Shown: positions 36,166 through 47,337, counted from the first letter of the stretch. The stretch: DNA of 64,000 bases from Pholiota molesta (GCA_014925825.1 JACGCK010000003.1:1240001-1304000), one strand, 5' to 3'. Program-made: numbers and translations. The notes: generated by a model not told the origin, from the sequence alone.

Positions 36166-39100
36166 CTAGTGTTTCCCTTTTCGTCCTTTAAACCCTTTGA
36201 ACACTATACCATCATCCGAATCGTCATCGATGATCACAGGCTTCGCGACCTTTGCTTTCGACTTTGAGGAACGAGTTGGCCGTTTAGGCGATGGATCTCG
36301 CAGAGCAGTGGACCGCAAAGTAGATGATTCATCCGGGTCCACATCATCCTGCACTCGCTCTTCCTGCTCCTCTTCCTCAATTATCTGGACATCGTCGTCA
36401 GAATCCAAAAACAGCGCAGACGCGGGCTTCGCCGCCTGCTTGGATCGGGTTGCAGCCCTTTTCGGCGCAGCAGATCCTTTTCTAGACGGCGGTTGTCGGG
36501 ATTGTCGTGGAACTGGCTGTGAGTTGAAGTCGTCGTCATCAAGGACGGCGCGACTTCGAGGTTGCGTTTCAAAGTCATCCTGAGAGTCCAATATAGCGCC
36601 ATTTGCTTGGGACTGTGCTTGGCTGCCGAAGACGGTATTCTGCGTTTGATTAGGTGCTTGAGAATTGCCGTTTTTCCAATATGCTAGAACAAGATGGAGA
36701 ACTATGTCAACGAAACAAATCAAGTAGAACAGATGCAAATTACCTGAGCCCATCCCATAATCATTTTCGTCACTAGGATAAACGTCCACTTTAGCTCGCG
36801 AAATACCAGTGCCTTTCTAAGAACCCGTGATAGTCATTAGAATTCTCTATCTCGTCTGGTAAACCAACAAAATACCTTTTTGAATTTCTTGAAATTCGGC
36901 TTTTCGCCCCAAGATTGATTAGGCGGAGGCTTTTGATGAAGATCCTTCCTATACAGATCCATTTCGACAATCGTCATAAAATTACCTCGCAAACCCGAAT
37001 CATCTCCAAACTCAGCCAACACCCCCCACTCCTCTTCTGGCTCACGACGCGTCTCAATTTCGGGCTTGGATATCTTGAGCTGATTAAATTCCCGATCGAA
37101 TACATCCTCGGCCTTCTTGCCGCGTTTCGTAGACGCTATCGCTTTCAGAAAAGCGGCGTCCGTGTCCGGTTTACCAGTGGGGGCGCCGTGATTCTTCGTG
37201 CTCGGCGCAAGGGTGGAAGGCGGTTTAGTGGTGGGTTGCGGGGCTGCAGCGTTATCCCTTTCGACAGCATTTACGTCTTCGATAGCTCGCCTTTTCGACG
37301 GCTGAGCGGCCGTGGGCGCGAGTGTAGGCTCAGCGTCTTCCATTTCTACATCCTCCGTCAAAGAATCCAATCTTCGCTTCTGGCCCCGTTGACTTTGAGG
37401 AATGGGAACGCCCGACTGTGTCCCTTCCTCTTCTTCCTCTTCCCGGAACGCAGCTGGGCTCGAGGCATCTATCCGTCGTAATGTTTGGGACAGTGCATCA
37501 CTTTGCGTTTGGCTCGCTGGAGCCAAAGAGTCATACTCCGCTCCGTCCGGATGGCTTGCATCAAAAAGGGCTTTGAACTTCTTGAGAGGCGGTTCTTCTT
37601 CCATCGTTTCCGCGATGCCAGATAACATAGAGCTCGCTTGATCCTCTGGAGCCGCAACTCCCACTCTCCTTTTCAGCCTCGTAGAACGTGCAGGTGTTGG
37701 TGCCTTGATCAACTGGTAAGAAAAGACTAGGGAGCAGTGATACGTCATCGCGCACCGTAGAATTATAGCCCTCGCGCGGAGGTGTGGCATTTCTTGGCGG
37801 CAGATCGGGAACAGCATCAATGACAGAAGACGGATCGTCTAAGCCCGTTATAATAGGAGGGCCTGTGATAACACGCCGAATCAACTGGATGGACATGAAT
37901 AAACTATATCGCTCATGAGCAGTGACGCATGCACGTACTCTTCGAGGCCGAGACGGAGCCGGCTCATCCACCTTTTCTGGTTCAACAGTCGGCGGTTGGG
38001 AAGGTTCACGCGAAACAGAGCGCGCTACACGACGAACAAGGCGAGTGGGTCGACGAGATGCCTGACTTTCCGATTCTTCCGGAGTGACCGAAGGCTCGTC
38101 CGATATAGAGTTGGGAACAACATCGGGAAGCGGCGACAAAATCCGAGCTATATGTATCTCATCAATATGCAAAGAGGTAAAATGCGGTAATATCGATAGA
38201 CTTACATGGGCCTGCATTACTGTCTGCACCAGTGGAGACGGAAGGAAATAGCAAATCAATATTGGCTTCCAACACCGCTTGAACCACTTGCGATGGAGGT
38301 AGAATTTCAAGATTGAAGCTAGATGTCTCTAGATTAAACTGACGCCTCAAATAGAGGAAAGAATTTCTAACACACCTCTTAGCTTCAGAAATATATTCCC
38401 GCCAACTTTGTTCTCCCACCGCTGCCTGCATCAAGTCCGCATCCGCCACCACGACAACTTTCTTGCCCTCCTTCGCATGACCTCGAGTCAAAGTCCGGTG
38501 AAATTTCGTCACGCCTGAATGAATGTCAAAGTTCTCGAAAGCTCCTTCACCCCGTCGAATGGCCTCTTGGAGTTCGCTGTCCGATTCCCTGATCTTCTCA
38601 CGCAAGCAAACGAATCGACATGAACTGAAGAAGTTCACTCTCGCTTCGTTCGCTTCCCAAACGCCGAACTTCTTATGTGAAGGCAGTAGGGAAGGCGAGA
38701 ATGCCGGCCTATACTTGCTTTCGGATGGTAAAATGAAATGTTGCTCTAGGGAAATCCCATCCGCATCTTTGTCATTTACAGGGATGCTGCCGAGTCGTAT
38801 AACCTCTTGTAACCATTCCGGTTTCACGAAACGCGTCAAGGAAAGCAGGGACGTGGCCGTTGACAGATTGGCGACATAGTGAGATATGAGGTGATGCGTA
38901 GTATTGGCGTGTTGCGTGTACATCAATTTAATACCTATATTAATAACAAATACGGTCGTCAGATGTTGCGCAGTCCACGTACATATTGTAAAGACGAACC
39001 TAAGGCCGCACAGGCGTCAGCTGGAATCGAGCCCTTTCCACGAGCTACAGGTGAGTAGACACATATAGGTTTCCACTCAATTCTAATTACATATATGTCA

Positions 39101-39612
39101 GGAGTTGACAGAAGCAGAGCACATATAGAGGACGTACTTGAGTTCCAGCCCTTGCACGGGCTCAACGACGTCTTCATGCTCTAGCTGCAGCTTCTGAAAC
39201 GCCTCGACCTTTATTTTCCTCCCAGCGCGTTTGACAGTCAATCTCCTCTCTTTCTTATAGATGTTCACCACTTCGAGCACTGGTTTGGTCGATGGATCGC
39301 TCTAGCAGAAGGCCCGCGTATTACATTCGAGCTGAACAGGCAAGAAACAGAATGTATTCACCATATCATCAATGGTATGGTCCCCCACGACAAACTCGCA
39401 ATGGTCCTGCGATATCCTCTTGTTGTTTATGACTAGCGCCCTTTCCTTCCTGCCGAGAATATAAGAGGTATTTGGCTTGAGAAGTTTTGATTCTGAGCAG
39501 CCAATACTTAGAACATGATACAGAGAAGCATGACATACATACTTTGGAAATCTAGCCTCCCGTCTTCGCCTTTGGGTGCTTCCGCGTCGAAAGGGGCAGA
39601 GATGACCCACAT
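36166..39612 (-). CDS. NBS1: Nbs1/Nibrin, subunit of the Mre11-Rad50-Nbs1 complex
   Basis: DNA double-strand break sensor that tethers Mre11-Rad50 and recruits the ATM/Tel1 kinase; nuclear. Exons: 39612-39543, 39492-39362, 39301-39138, 39082-39000, 38934-38206, 38147-37939, 37884-37756, 37712-36876, 36816-36744, 36683-36166, giving about 980 residues. It starts MWVISAPFD and continues into an FHA domain (SYILGRKERALVIN, KRISQDHCEF). BRCT-type sequence follows (HHLISHYVANLS, FVKPEWLQEV) with a second BRCT-like part (GKKVVVVADADLMQ). Then comes a long acidic/basic disordered part, the Mre11-binding motif (KPNFKKFKK) and an extreme C-terminal acidic-aromatic motif (DDDSDDGIVFKGFKGRK) expected to bind ATM/Tel1. 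An optional 57-nt in-frame intron may exist near 38315-38371. A DIRS retrotransposon ends 290 bp upstream. Confidence 0.93.
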
Positions 39613-39902
39613 GGTGGATGTGGCGAAGCTCTATATTGTTAAGCACCTGATCTCAACTTGCAAGGCCAGATGTGGTTGTCAACAGAACAATAAACAGCGG
39701 CCAGGTCCTTGCTATACACGTAAGCGGATAGAGAAAGAGCTGAGGATTGAGAGGACCGGCGAAGCGTTGGCAATGGTGGAAGTCGGGTGGAAGCAAGAGT
39801 CAAGTCCAAAGGCGCGTCTTGGAAATTACGCATCACATGTCGGAAAGCGAGTCAGCGGCAGCTCCGGGCCGAGAGTGCGCAGATGGCGCCCCAGTACCCC
39901 TT

Positions 39903-40027
39903 ATCCACTTGAGGCTTTTGAGGCAGTCGAAGCCGTTTCCGAATGAATAGGTGGTGCACGATCCTACCCTGTGCCCAGCGGCAGGATCTGCGAGAAAAAT
40001 CCGTGAGAATTGAAGAGTGAAAAGGGC
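39903..40027 (-). repeat. DIRS terminal repeat B2
   Basis: 125 bp, identical as far as I can see to B1 at 40583-40707. It begins ATCCACTTGAGGCTTTTGAG and ends GAAGAGTGAAAAGGGC. Confidence 0.9.
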
Positions 40028-40161
40028 GCTACATGACGTCGGAGACAAGTTACTAGAGTACTGCTGACAAGCTAACTACAGAGTCCGTTGCTACACTATG
40101 CGGAAAGAGTCCATATGAGATCAGGAGAAAGTACATGGAAAGAACAGGGATGGTGGGTGGG

Positions 40162-40579
40162 TAAGCCAAAAGATCCAAAGTGACGGCTATCGACTGCGCT
40201 AAGAGAGAAAGGTGTTCGTCAGGCAGGGTGACGACACCCGAGGAGCATGAGATACTCACCGGAGAGGTATGGTGGAGTCAGGAAAGGGAGACGACACCAT
40301 CTTGTCACCTCTCAGGTGAGTCCGTGAAATAGCTCCTGATGTCTCACCTCTTGTGTTGAGAGAACAAGAGGTGGGGTTTGCAGGTCTGCTGCGGAGACAG
40401 GACCCGGAAGCGCATCATGCGCTCGCAGAGCCAAAAGGTGGAATGAAGATGAGGGCATTTGCGAGATAGAGACATGATGGGAAGGGGTGCGTAGAGAGCA
40501 CGATGGGAAGACGGCGAGAATATGCACGTGCCTCAGCATGGATTAGACTTTTGTAAACATTGATGATTTTTAAATCCAA
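40162..40579 (-). repeat. DIRS internal repeat A2 (intron-containing copy)
   Basis: Repeats A1 (44881-45237): block 40162-40198 matches 44881-44917 and block 40260-40579 matches 44918-45237. Between them lie the 61 bp missing from A1. Confidence 0.9.
40199..40259 (-). other. Intron-like insertion in DIRS repeat A2
   Basis: Read on the minus strand it starts GTGAGTATC, ends TTTCTCTCTTAG and has CTGAC about 20 bp before the AG. These are a donor, branch point and acceptor. It is 61 bp, the size of host introns here. A1 has the two flanks joined exactly, with no base lost or gained. Confidence 0.85.
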
Positions 40580-40582
40580 CTA

Positions 40583-40707
40583 ATCCACTTGAGGCTTTTG
40601 AGGCAGTCGAAGCCGTTTCCGAATGAATAGGTGGTGCACGATCCTACCCTGTGCCCAGCGGCAGGATCTGCGAGAAAAATCCGTGAGAATTGAAGAGTGA
40701 AAAGGGC
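40583..40707 (-). repeat. DIRS internal repeat B1
   Basis: 125-bp partner of B2, located directly after the recombinase ORF and adjoining A2 with only 3 bp between. Confidence 0.9.
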
Positions 40708-40715
40708 TAAGGAGG

Positions 40716-41798
40716 CTATGATGTTTGAAGCAGTATGAAGATAGGCAGGAGGAAGGGAGAGCAAGTTAATGAAGGTTGTTGAGATTGGTTTGGGCTGACG
40801 AAGTGTAGAGGAGAGCAGCCAGTAAAGCAGGGTGCTTCCGAATATAGGCTTCGAAAGCCGAGGATTTCCAGCGACCCATACTCTGGATGATATGAGGAGG
40901 GACACCACGAGAGGCTAGGAAAGTGGCGCCACCGGGACGGCATCCTGAGAAACCATCCACGACGAGGGATGGTGCCGTCCTTGCGAAGCCAGAGTTCAGG
41001 TTTGATTGGGAAGGAAGTATCGCGCGTGGCAAGATAACGCGAGAAAGATGAGATGGCATCGGCTCCAGCATTGGACTGATGGATGAGGACACGGCTACCT
41101 TGGTATAGACGATCTGCTTTGTGACCAGGGAGGGTGAGGGCATATTGGGAGTGAGACAGTTCAACCGATGAACGCATGACTACCTTGCGATAATCACGGA
41201 GGTCACGTTTGTCAGGCCAAACACTCTCTCCGAGGCGAAGCAGGCCATGAAAGGACGTATGGCAAATGGCGAGGAAGAGGATGTCGTCGGGCTCAGTTGA
41301 TGGAGACAGCAGGTTATGAACATGTTGAAGTTCAGCTGTGGTTATGCCACGTTTGCGAGACGTAGCGACAGCGCGCATTTTGGTACAACCGGTGAGTGTT
41401 CGAGTGACAAGTTGAGAGCGGCGAACGATGCGGACATTGGGGTAAAAGACCTCCAGTTGGCTGCAGATTCCAGACAAGTATGAGTTGACGGAGTTGGGCT
41501 TGATGTAGTGGCACATGTAAACGATGAAGAAACTGAGAGTGTCGGGGGTGGGATCAATCGGGAAATGGTGGATGCGACAGAAAGAGAGGTAAGAGTGGAG
41601 GGCAGAGGTGTAAGAGGCGATGGAAGAGGATTCGAGCGTGTATCCGAGGGCGATGGAGCGTTCATGCTCGAGGCGCTCCATGGTCCAGGCAGGCCGCTGT
41701 GGCTGCCTGGAAGAAGGTAAGTTCATGAGAGCGCGGCCCCCAGCGTCAATTGAGGGGGTTGAAAATGTTGGATAACAAGGTTTGGTGCATATCTCCAT
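40716..41798 (-). pseudogene. DIRS tyrosine recombinase, broken near the catalytic core
   Basis: Integrase of the element. The N-terminal helical part includes SIASYTSALHSYLSFC and SVNSYLSGICSQLEVFYP. The first catalytic box (FHGLLRLGESVWPDKRD) with its arginine is intact. The frame then changes near 40950. The rest of the protein (GGATFLASRGVPPHIIQ, SMGRWKSSAFEAYIRKHPAL, with the likely nucleophile tyrosine) lies in the next frame. Around the frame change, the expected HxxR box before GGATFL is shortened to GFSGCRPGGATFL, so both reading frame and a catalytic box are damaged. The gene overlaps the end of the RT ORF by about 75 bp. Confidence 0.85.
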
Positions 41799-43650
41799 GC
41801 AGTCGCATTGTCGAACCTTGAAAGAGCATCGGCAACGACATTCTGTTCCCCAGAGATGTGGATAACGCGCAGCTGACAGCCAAAACGCATCATGAGGTCC
41901 GCAGCAGTGAGGGCGATGGGGTTGAGATTTGTTGTTGTTCGCAATGTTCTAAAAAGGCCGCAGGTGTTGGTGCTATCAGAATAGATAACGACTCGGGTTG
42001 GGGGTGGCGAAGTGGAGTGTAATATCCAGTAGAAGGCAGAGAGAACGGTGTAGGCCTCCCAAAAGTATATTTTCTGTGAGGCGGCCCCAGGGTTAATCTT
42101 GGCCTGGAAACCAAGGTCATGGCGAGGGGACCAGAAACCCATGCCAAAGAGACAGGCGTCGGAGAGGAGGGTGTAATGAGCTTGAGTAAGAGGCCACTCA
42201 AGAGCATTCATGATGAAAACACCGGGGCAGGTTTCGAGGTGGTTGGCTGCCCATAGAAGCTCCATGCAGACGGCTTTGTTGACGTAGATTTCGGCAGAGG
42301 GTTGGTTCTTGCCCGCTACCTTGTCGTATAAAGCGCTAAGGCAAGGTCGAAGGAGGGGGAAGACGTTGAGGGCCCAGTTGATCCAACCAGCAAGTGCCTG
42401 CCAGTCAGACAACTTTGAGCGGTGGCCCATAACGGCGAACTCGCGGATGGCCGAAATAAGATCGAGGCGGGATTGGTGGGGCATGGTGACTGACATAGCG
42501 TTGGCGTCAACCTCGAAGCCGATAATTTTGAGGATGCGACCGGATTCTTGTTTCTCCTCCTTATGGGGGATTCCCAGTTCATCCCAGAGTTGAAGGAGAC
42601 GAGTTTGCTTGGTGGGCATAAACTTTTGGTAGGGCTCATACCAGAGGACATTGATTGCGAGCTCCCAGGAGAAAACGTCGTCGACGTAAGCTAAGAGGTC
42701 GAGTATCCCTTTGATCCAGCAAGCGATCCACAGGACAAGGCAGAAAAAACTACCCCAGATACCGCCGGAGCCGCGTCCGCCAAAATTGTTTGCATGGTCG
42801 ATGAAGAGCTTCATGCATGCACGAACGACCTGCCAAATTTGGAATGCGGGGGACATTGGCATCCTTCGGTAAGCCTCGCTGACGTCGCATTTGATAAGGA
42901 CAAGATCTGCATCTTGACCATGAATCTCGCGGGCTTTGATCAAAACATCGCCAAGCTCGGGTATGCCATCGAGCTTGACGGAGACCTTGCTCTTGTCGAT
43001 CATGCCATTGCGAGAGAGGGGTCCAGCACTGTGGTCAACGACGAGCCGAAGCTTAGAACGATTCTTGCCCTTGGGTACCACAAAGCAAGGCACGGCCATC
43101 ATGCCAGGTAAGAGTTCAGGGATTTCGGTAAAACGCCCAGCCATCACCTCCTTGGCACATTGTTCTTCGGCAAATGCGATGTCGGAGGGGGTGCGGAGAT
43201 ACTGTTCGGCATCGAGTTTGTATGGGAGAATGACATTGGAAGGATCACACCAGGGCCAGAAGCCGAAACGGAGCCCATGTATGACTGAGGTAACAAAGGT
43301 TGGATTGGGGTGGTTGACGAGGTATCGTTCAAAGATATTGACCTTGATAGGGGTCCGGATTGGAAATAGATCAGGATGGTTGCGAAGAGTTTGTTGGGCA
43401 GGAGAAAAGGCGAGGACGGAGTCAGGTATACGCGGTAAAGGAGGAAGGATTGTCGATTGAGCGATGAGAGAGAGACGAGGTGGTTCCTCTCCACCCCACC
43501 AGAAATGTCGGACGTATGATGGGCGAGACTCAAGGGACTTGAATCTTGAGATCTCCTTGTTGGCGTCCTTCAAGAAAGTTGGACGACTATTTTGGACAAG
43601 CGGATCCGATGTGGCCTGAGCCGTTGCATTTGATACAGACGTGAGCAAAG
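41723..43650 (-). CDS. DIRS reverse transcriptase-RNase H
   Basis: Copies element RNA to DNA. The frame is open far upstream (to 44641), but the part above about 43600 overlaps gag in another frame and looks non-coding, so translation probably begins near the end of gag. RT motifs: RLVVDHSAGPLSRNG, LIKCDVSEAYRRMPM, then the catalytic LAYVDDVFSW. An RNase H domain follows (LLSDACLFGMGFWSP, then GEQNVVADALSRFDN). The short spacing of RT to RNase H and the lack of protease and DDE integrase fit DIRS elements. I see no stop or frameshift. No methyltransferase domain was seen downstream. Confidence 0.88.
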
Positions 43651-44855
43651 GTGCAAGTGGCAGGAGAGTTGGGGCAGGTTCCGAAGTTGAATCTGCGACA
43701 AGCCGGTCGTCGCGACTTGCTGTTGGAAGTTGCAGCTCGACTATTCCGTCCTTCGATGGGAGATGGTCCACCACCATTCTGGAGCCAGAGGAGGTTGAGG
43801 TCAATAAACGGTGATGGGTCCGAGAGGGAAATATCTCTTCGCTGGGCGACTCTGAGTCGGACTGCCTTGTCATAAGCAATGACGCGGAGATGTCGGTCAA
43901 CCGGGATGGAGGTGAAGAGTTGCTTGATGAATTTGCCGTATGCGGTAAGTTCTGCTCCCCGGTGAGGGAAGACATAGAGGACTGCTTCAACGTAGCAGTC
44001 CCACGCGACCGTCCACGCCGCGTGCGATTCGACAGTCTTAGCAGGAGAGCTGGAACTTCCGACGATGACTTCGAGTGTTCCGAATTTCTCTCGTTGTCGA
44101 TCGTCCGGTTTGATAGAGTAGATTCCGGAATAGACATGGTCGAGACTGACGACTCGTCCAGCAAGCATGTTGGTCCACTCGCCATCTGGGAACTGTGGCA
44201 ATCGAGCGGAGTTGAGGAGAGAGGCCTTCGCGATCTTGGGATCTCGACCGAAGTTCTCGAGCATGGCTTGGGTTTTTCGGAGCTCAGGCGAGAGAGAAGA
44301 CGGCTCGAGTTCTTCGTGGATAACCCATGCGAATTGTCCGGGGTCAATACGGCGCTTGGGGTTTGCATGGTCAGGTTCGTCATCTGAGCTGGGAGATCGT
44401 CCTCGCTTGGACTTCCCCAACTCGGATCCGGGGGGTGGAGAAAGTCCACGTCTGGGAAGTCCTGCGTCCCCGGTGTCGGGATCGCCATCGCCATCTCGAA
44501 TGTCAGGTTCATCCTGTCGAGCAGGCTGCGTTGTTCGGTTGGCTGCTGCTCCTCGGATCGCGTCGTGGTTATCGAGCATGTCGAGATAGGATGTGAGAGC
44601 CTGCTTAACAAACTCGGCTTGGTTCTCTTCGTCCGCACCATGGTTCGAAAGTATTTGTTGGATAGCGATAAGGGTGTCGATTTTATCCACCTCGCCTGTC
44701 CGATACTTTTCCACTAACTCTAAGCAAGCAGATGCTAGCTCTTGTGATAGCGTAGATGAAGGTTCACCAGGGTTGGACTCCTGGTCTGGCTCAATCGGTG
44801 ATCCTGGTTGAATACCCGGGCCTTGGGTCATTGACAGGAATTTGGGTGAGATCAA
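43587..44855 (-). CDS. DIRS gag-like protein with CCCH and CCHC zinc fingers
   Basis: The 422-residue ORF starts 26 bp downstream of repeat A1. It has a low-complexity acidic N-terminal part, a helical middle (EEWGV-type sequence absent; ELRKTQAMLENFGRDPKIA instead) and a C-terminal Cys/His cluster. The cluster is C-x7-C-x6-C-x3-H (CRRFNFGTC ... CTFAH) followed directly by a perfect C-x2-C-x4-H-x4-C zinc knuckle (CIKCNGSGHIGSAC). This fits nucleocapsid-type RNA binding. It overlaps the RT frame at its end. Confidence 0.82.
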   Translation of the reverse strand: MISPKFLSMTQGPGIQPGSPIEPDQESNPGEPSSTLSQELASACLELVEKYRTGEVDKIDTLIAIQQILSNHGADEENQAEFVKQALTSYLDMLDNHDAIRGAAANRTTQPARQDEPDIRDGDGDPDTGDAGLPRRGLSPPPGSELGKSKRGRSPSSDDEPDHANPKRRIDPGQFAWVIHEELEPSSLSPELRKTQAMLENFGRDPKIAKASLLNSARLPQFPDGEWTNMLAGRVVSLDHVYSGIYSIKPDDRQREKFGTLEVIVGSSSSPAKTVESHAAWTVAWDCYVEAVLYVFPHRGAELTAYGKFIKQLFTSIPVDRHLRVIAYDKAVRLRVAQRRDISLSDPSPFIDLNLLWLQNGGGPSPIEGRNSRAATSNSKSRRPACRRFNFGTCPNSPATCTFAHVCIKCNGSGHIGSACPK

Positions 44856-44880
44856 TGGATCGATGTGAGGAACGAATGTT

Positions 44881-45237
44881 TAAGCCAAAAGATCCAAAGT
44901 GACGGCTATCGACTGCGCGGAGAGGTATGGTGGAGTCAGGAAAGGGAGACGACACCATCTTGTCACCTCTCAGGTGAGTCCGTGAAATAGCTCCTGATGT
45001 CTCACCTCTTGTGTTGAGAGAACAAGAGGTGGGGTTTGCAGGTCTGCTGCGGAGACAGGACCCGGAAGCGCATCATGCGCTCGCAGAGCCAAAAGGTGGA
45101 ATGAAGATGAGGGCATTTGCGAGATAGAGACATGATGGGAAGGGGTGCGTAGAGAGCACGATGGGAAGACGGCGAGAATATGCACGTGCCTCAGCATGGA
45201 TTAGACTTTTGTAAACATTGATGATTTTTAAATCCAA
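44881..45237 (-). repeat. DIRS terminal repeat A1 (intron-less copy)
   Basis: Left terminus of the element in its own orientation, forming the leader just upstream of gag. It matches A2 without the 61-bp intron-like segment. Confidence 0.9.
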
Positions 45238-45604
45238 TTAACCTCATTCCATTTAGCAGGGAATTTCAGTTGCCCCCGAGCAATATAGTTCTGAGCTACT
45301 GCATTTTCTACTAACAGCCATAGGAGGGTGCTCATATCAAGAGCATGCAGTACATAGGGACAACTTTTTTCAATTTTTTGAGCGTCTGTCTGGGAGGTGG
45401 ACAAGAGGTGGGTACTACATTTTGGACGTCGATACGGCGAAGCACTATGTACAAGGCGGAAATACATACAGTGTGTGAATCTCAGTAATGCAGCGCATTT
45501 CAGATTCATCTGCATCTGTGGACTTTGCGCACTGTATGCGCGGTTTACCTCAGGGTTACCTTTGACTTCACATACCTCCATTTCCAGAAGCGTATCAAAC
45601 CGGT

Positions 45605-47048
45605 GTACGACCATTTACAAAAGACCGTCGTTGACCGACTGGAATGCCTGGAAAACATACTCACGCAGAATCTCTGCCTCCATCAATGCTTCAAACTCCG
45701 GCCAGGACAGCAGCAACTTTGTCATTGTCATATTTGCGCAAGAGCTCATCGAAAAATTCCCCGGCGCCACTCATATTCAAAATTCCAGCTATGGCAGCAT
45801 GAATTTCAATGTAGCGAGGATTCGGCAGATCGATGGGAGCACTCCTCTTCAACTTGTTAGCAGAGCTCGAGAAATCGTTGCCATGGTCCTCGAAGGTGAT
45901 GCGAGTAGTATTCACGTTAGCGCTATCTGGTTCGTAAATTTTCACAGCGTACACATCCTCCTTCTGTCAATGGGTATGACATCAGTGATACGAAGGCGAA
46001 CTAAGGGCCATAAGGCTGACCTCTGTTTTCTTCAGGCACCAGTCAAACCTGTCAAATGATGCATGTGCATCCATTTGCAGTGTCATACCATTCGATGGGT
46101 GATCAAGTTCTTCGCGCAATTCCTCGAGTGTCTTGGCCGGAAGGCGGGTAAAATTGACGAGTATGTCAAATGTTGTCAAAGCGGACTTATACTGAAGATA
46201 CAATCAAGAATTTCCGGTTAGCCAGCCTTCGTACTTCGAATGGAAAGATGACCCACAGAGTCTGAGGTATGGTCACTGTCAAATTGACCAATTGCACGAC
46301 GAAGTATGTGAGCGGCATGCAGTGTACTTTGTTCAATGTCTTCGTTCGGCTCAGGGTGTTCCAAGTCTTGCATACTTGTTACAACACACGTGAATCCGTC
46401 CCGTTTCTTCACCTGGACGAGGAAGTCAATGAAATGATGTGGAATCTAAGAGGCGTCTACGCACGTCATCGGCGAATGAGGCCTTCCTGTTGCCTACTCC
46501 TTCCAAAGAATGTGATGCCGTTTCAGTGCGGGTTGGGGTAGCAGCCTCAGAAGGTGTTCTATTGGGCTGGTATGCGTAGCTGACCGTTTTGACTAAGGAA
46601 AATATCAGATTTCATTCATCAGAAAATTGGAGAACTGACACATAAACAAAAGGTGGGTCAGCCATGTGGTACCAAGGCCTTCAAGCGCGCCAACCACATC
46701 TTCTTCCTTGGAACACCCCAAGATGGCGGACGCCACATAACGTTTTCCACTCTCGCCTCCGCAGTCTTTTGCACTTGCGAGCATGGCGGTCATGATTTGA
46801 TCGAGTTGCACGGAAATTTCCTCATCACCGTGTTTATGGGTAAATGTACTCTTGGGGTCGGGCGCAAACTCCTTGATAACCTTCTCTGCGGCGTCAACCA
46901 GTTCTTGTAGAGGGGTTTCGCTCTTTCTGATGGCGTCAATGCTTGGCTTGAGTCTCTTTTCGTAAAATTCGACGGAGGCAGTTGAAGACACCGAGGTAAG
47001 GGATGAAGCTATTGCTATTGAGTCCATGGTCTGTGAGGCATGGAACAT
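45605..47048 (-). pseudogene. HNH-type nuclease-domain protein, copy 1 (frameshifted)
   Basis: Inverted duplicate of the gene at 52813-54284, about 90% alike. The N-terminal exon (47048-46640) encodes helical sequence (YEKRLKPSIDAIRKSETPLQ, AILGCSKEEDVVGALEGLG). The HNH-like exon holds VKKRDGFTCVVTSMQDLEHP and LHAAHILRRAIGQFD. Later exons match the second copy. Relative to copy 2 it lacks 5 bp near 45711, which shifts the frame and ends the protein shortly after DNDKVAAVLAGV instead of running another ~35 residues. The family (HNH_2-like) is common in mushrooms; its role is unknown. A DIRS element adjoins its 3' side. Confidence 0.75.
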
Positions 47049-47337
47049 TGAGTTATTTTGTCGCCAGAGGTGTCCCGTCTGTAGACCAACTGTAGACGCG
47101 CCAGTGGCATATAAGATTTATTTGTCGAAGCTTGCCAGTTACGCCTGAACCAAATAGAACCATCTTCCCCAGCCTCTACTCCTACGGTGGTGACTGATGG
47201 CCGCCCGTCCGGAGAACTCAAGTTTGACATTTGGGCGGTGCCTTAGTGTACATAAGTATGCCATATCATTTCTCTCAACCACCACCACCATCGCCCCTAC
47301 ATGCGCCCGCCCCCATAGCTAGCTCGCCCCTTTTTCC
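47049..47337. other. Shared upstream region of HNH copy 1 and the DUF6533-like gene
   Basis: The block 47255-47360 is repeated in inverse orientation at 52636-52745, upstream of HNH copy 2, so the duplication includes part of this promoter and the first codons of the next gene. CCACC repeats occur at 47278-47292. Confidence 0.6.

Larger units (their letters stand above)
39903..45237 (-). mobile_element. DIRS/PAT-type tyrosine-recombinase retrotransposon with split direct repeats
   Basis: In element orientation (high to low coordinate) the order is A1 (45237-44881), gag, RT/RNase H, tyrosine recombinase, B1 (40707-40583), A2 (40579-40162), B2 (40027-39903). This A1-ORFs-B1A2-B2 order is the split-direct-repeat plan of PAT-like DIRS elements, which integrate by a tyrosine recombinase and leave no target duplication. 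B1 and B2 are 125 bp. A1 and A2 share a 319-bp block and a 38-bp block. A2 has 61 bp more between the blocks, with the form of an intron. The 3' end lies 290 bp upstream of NBS1, on the same strand. Confidence 0.9.

Noticed and set aside
43650..44641. N-terminal extension of the DIRS RT frame across gag
   Set aside because: It lies in a different frame over the same DNA as the gag protein, which carries the zinc fingers. The extension is Ser/Pro-rich low complexity and is better read as an open shadow.
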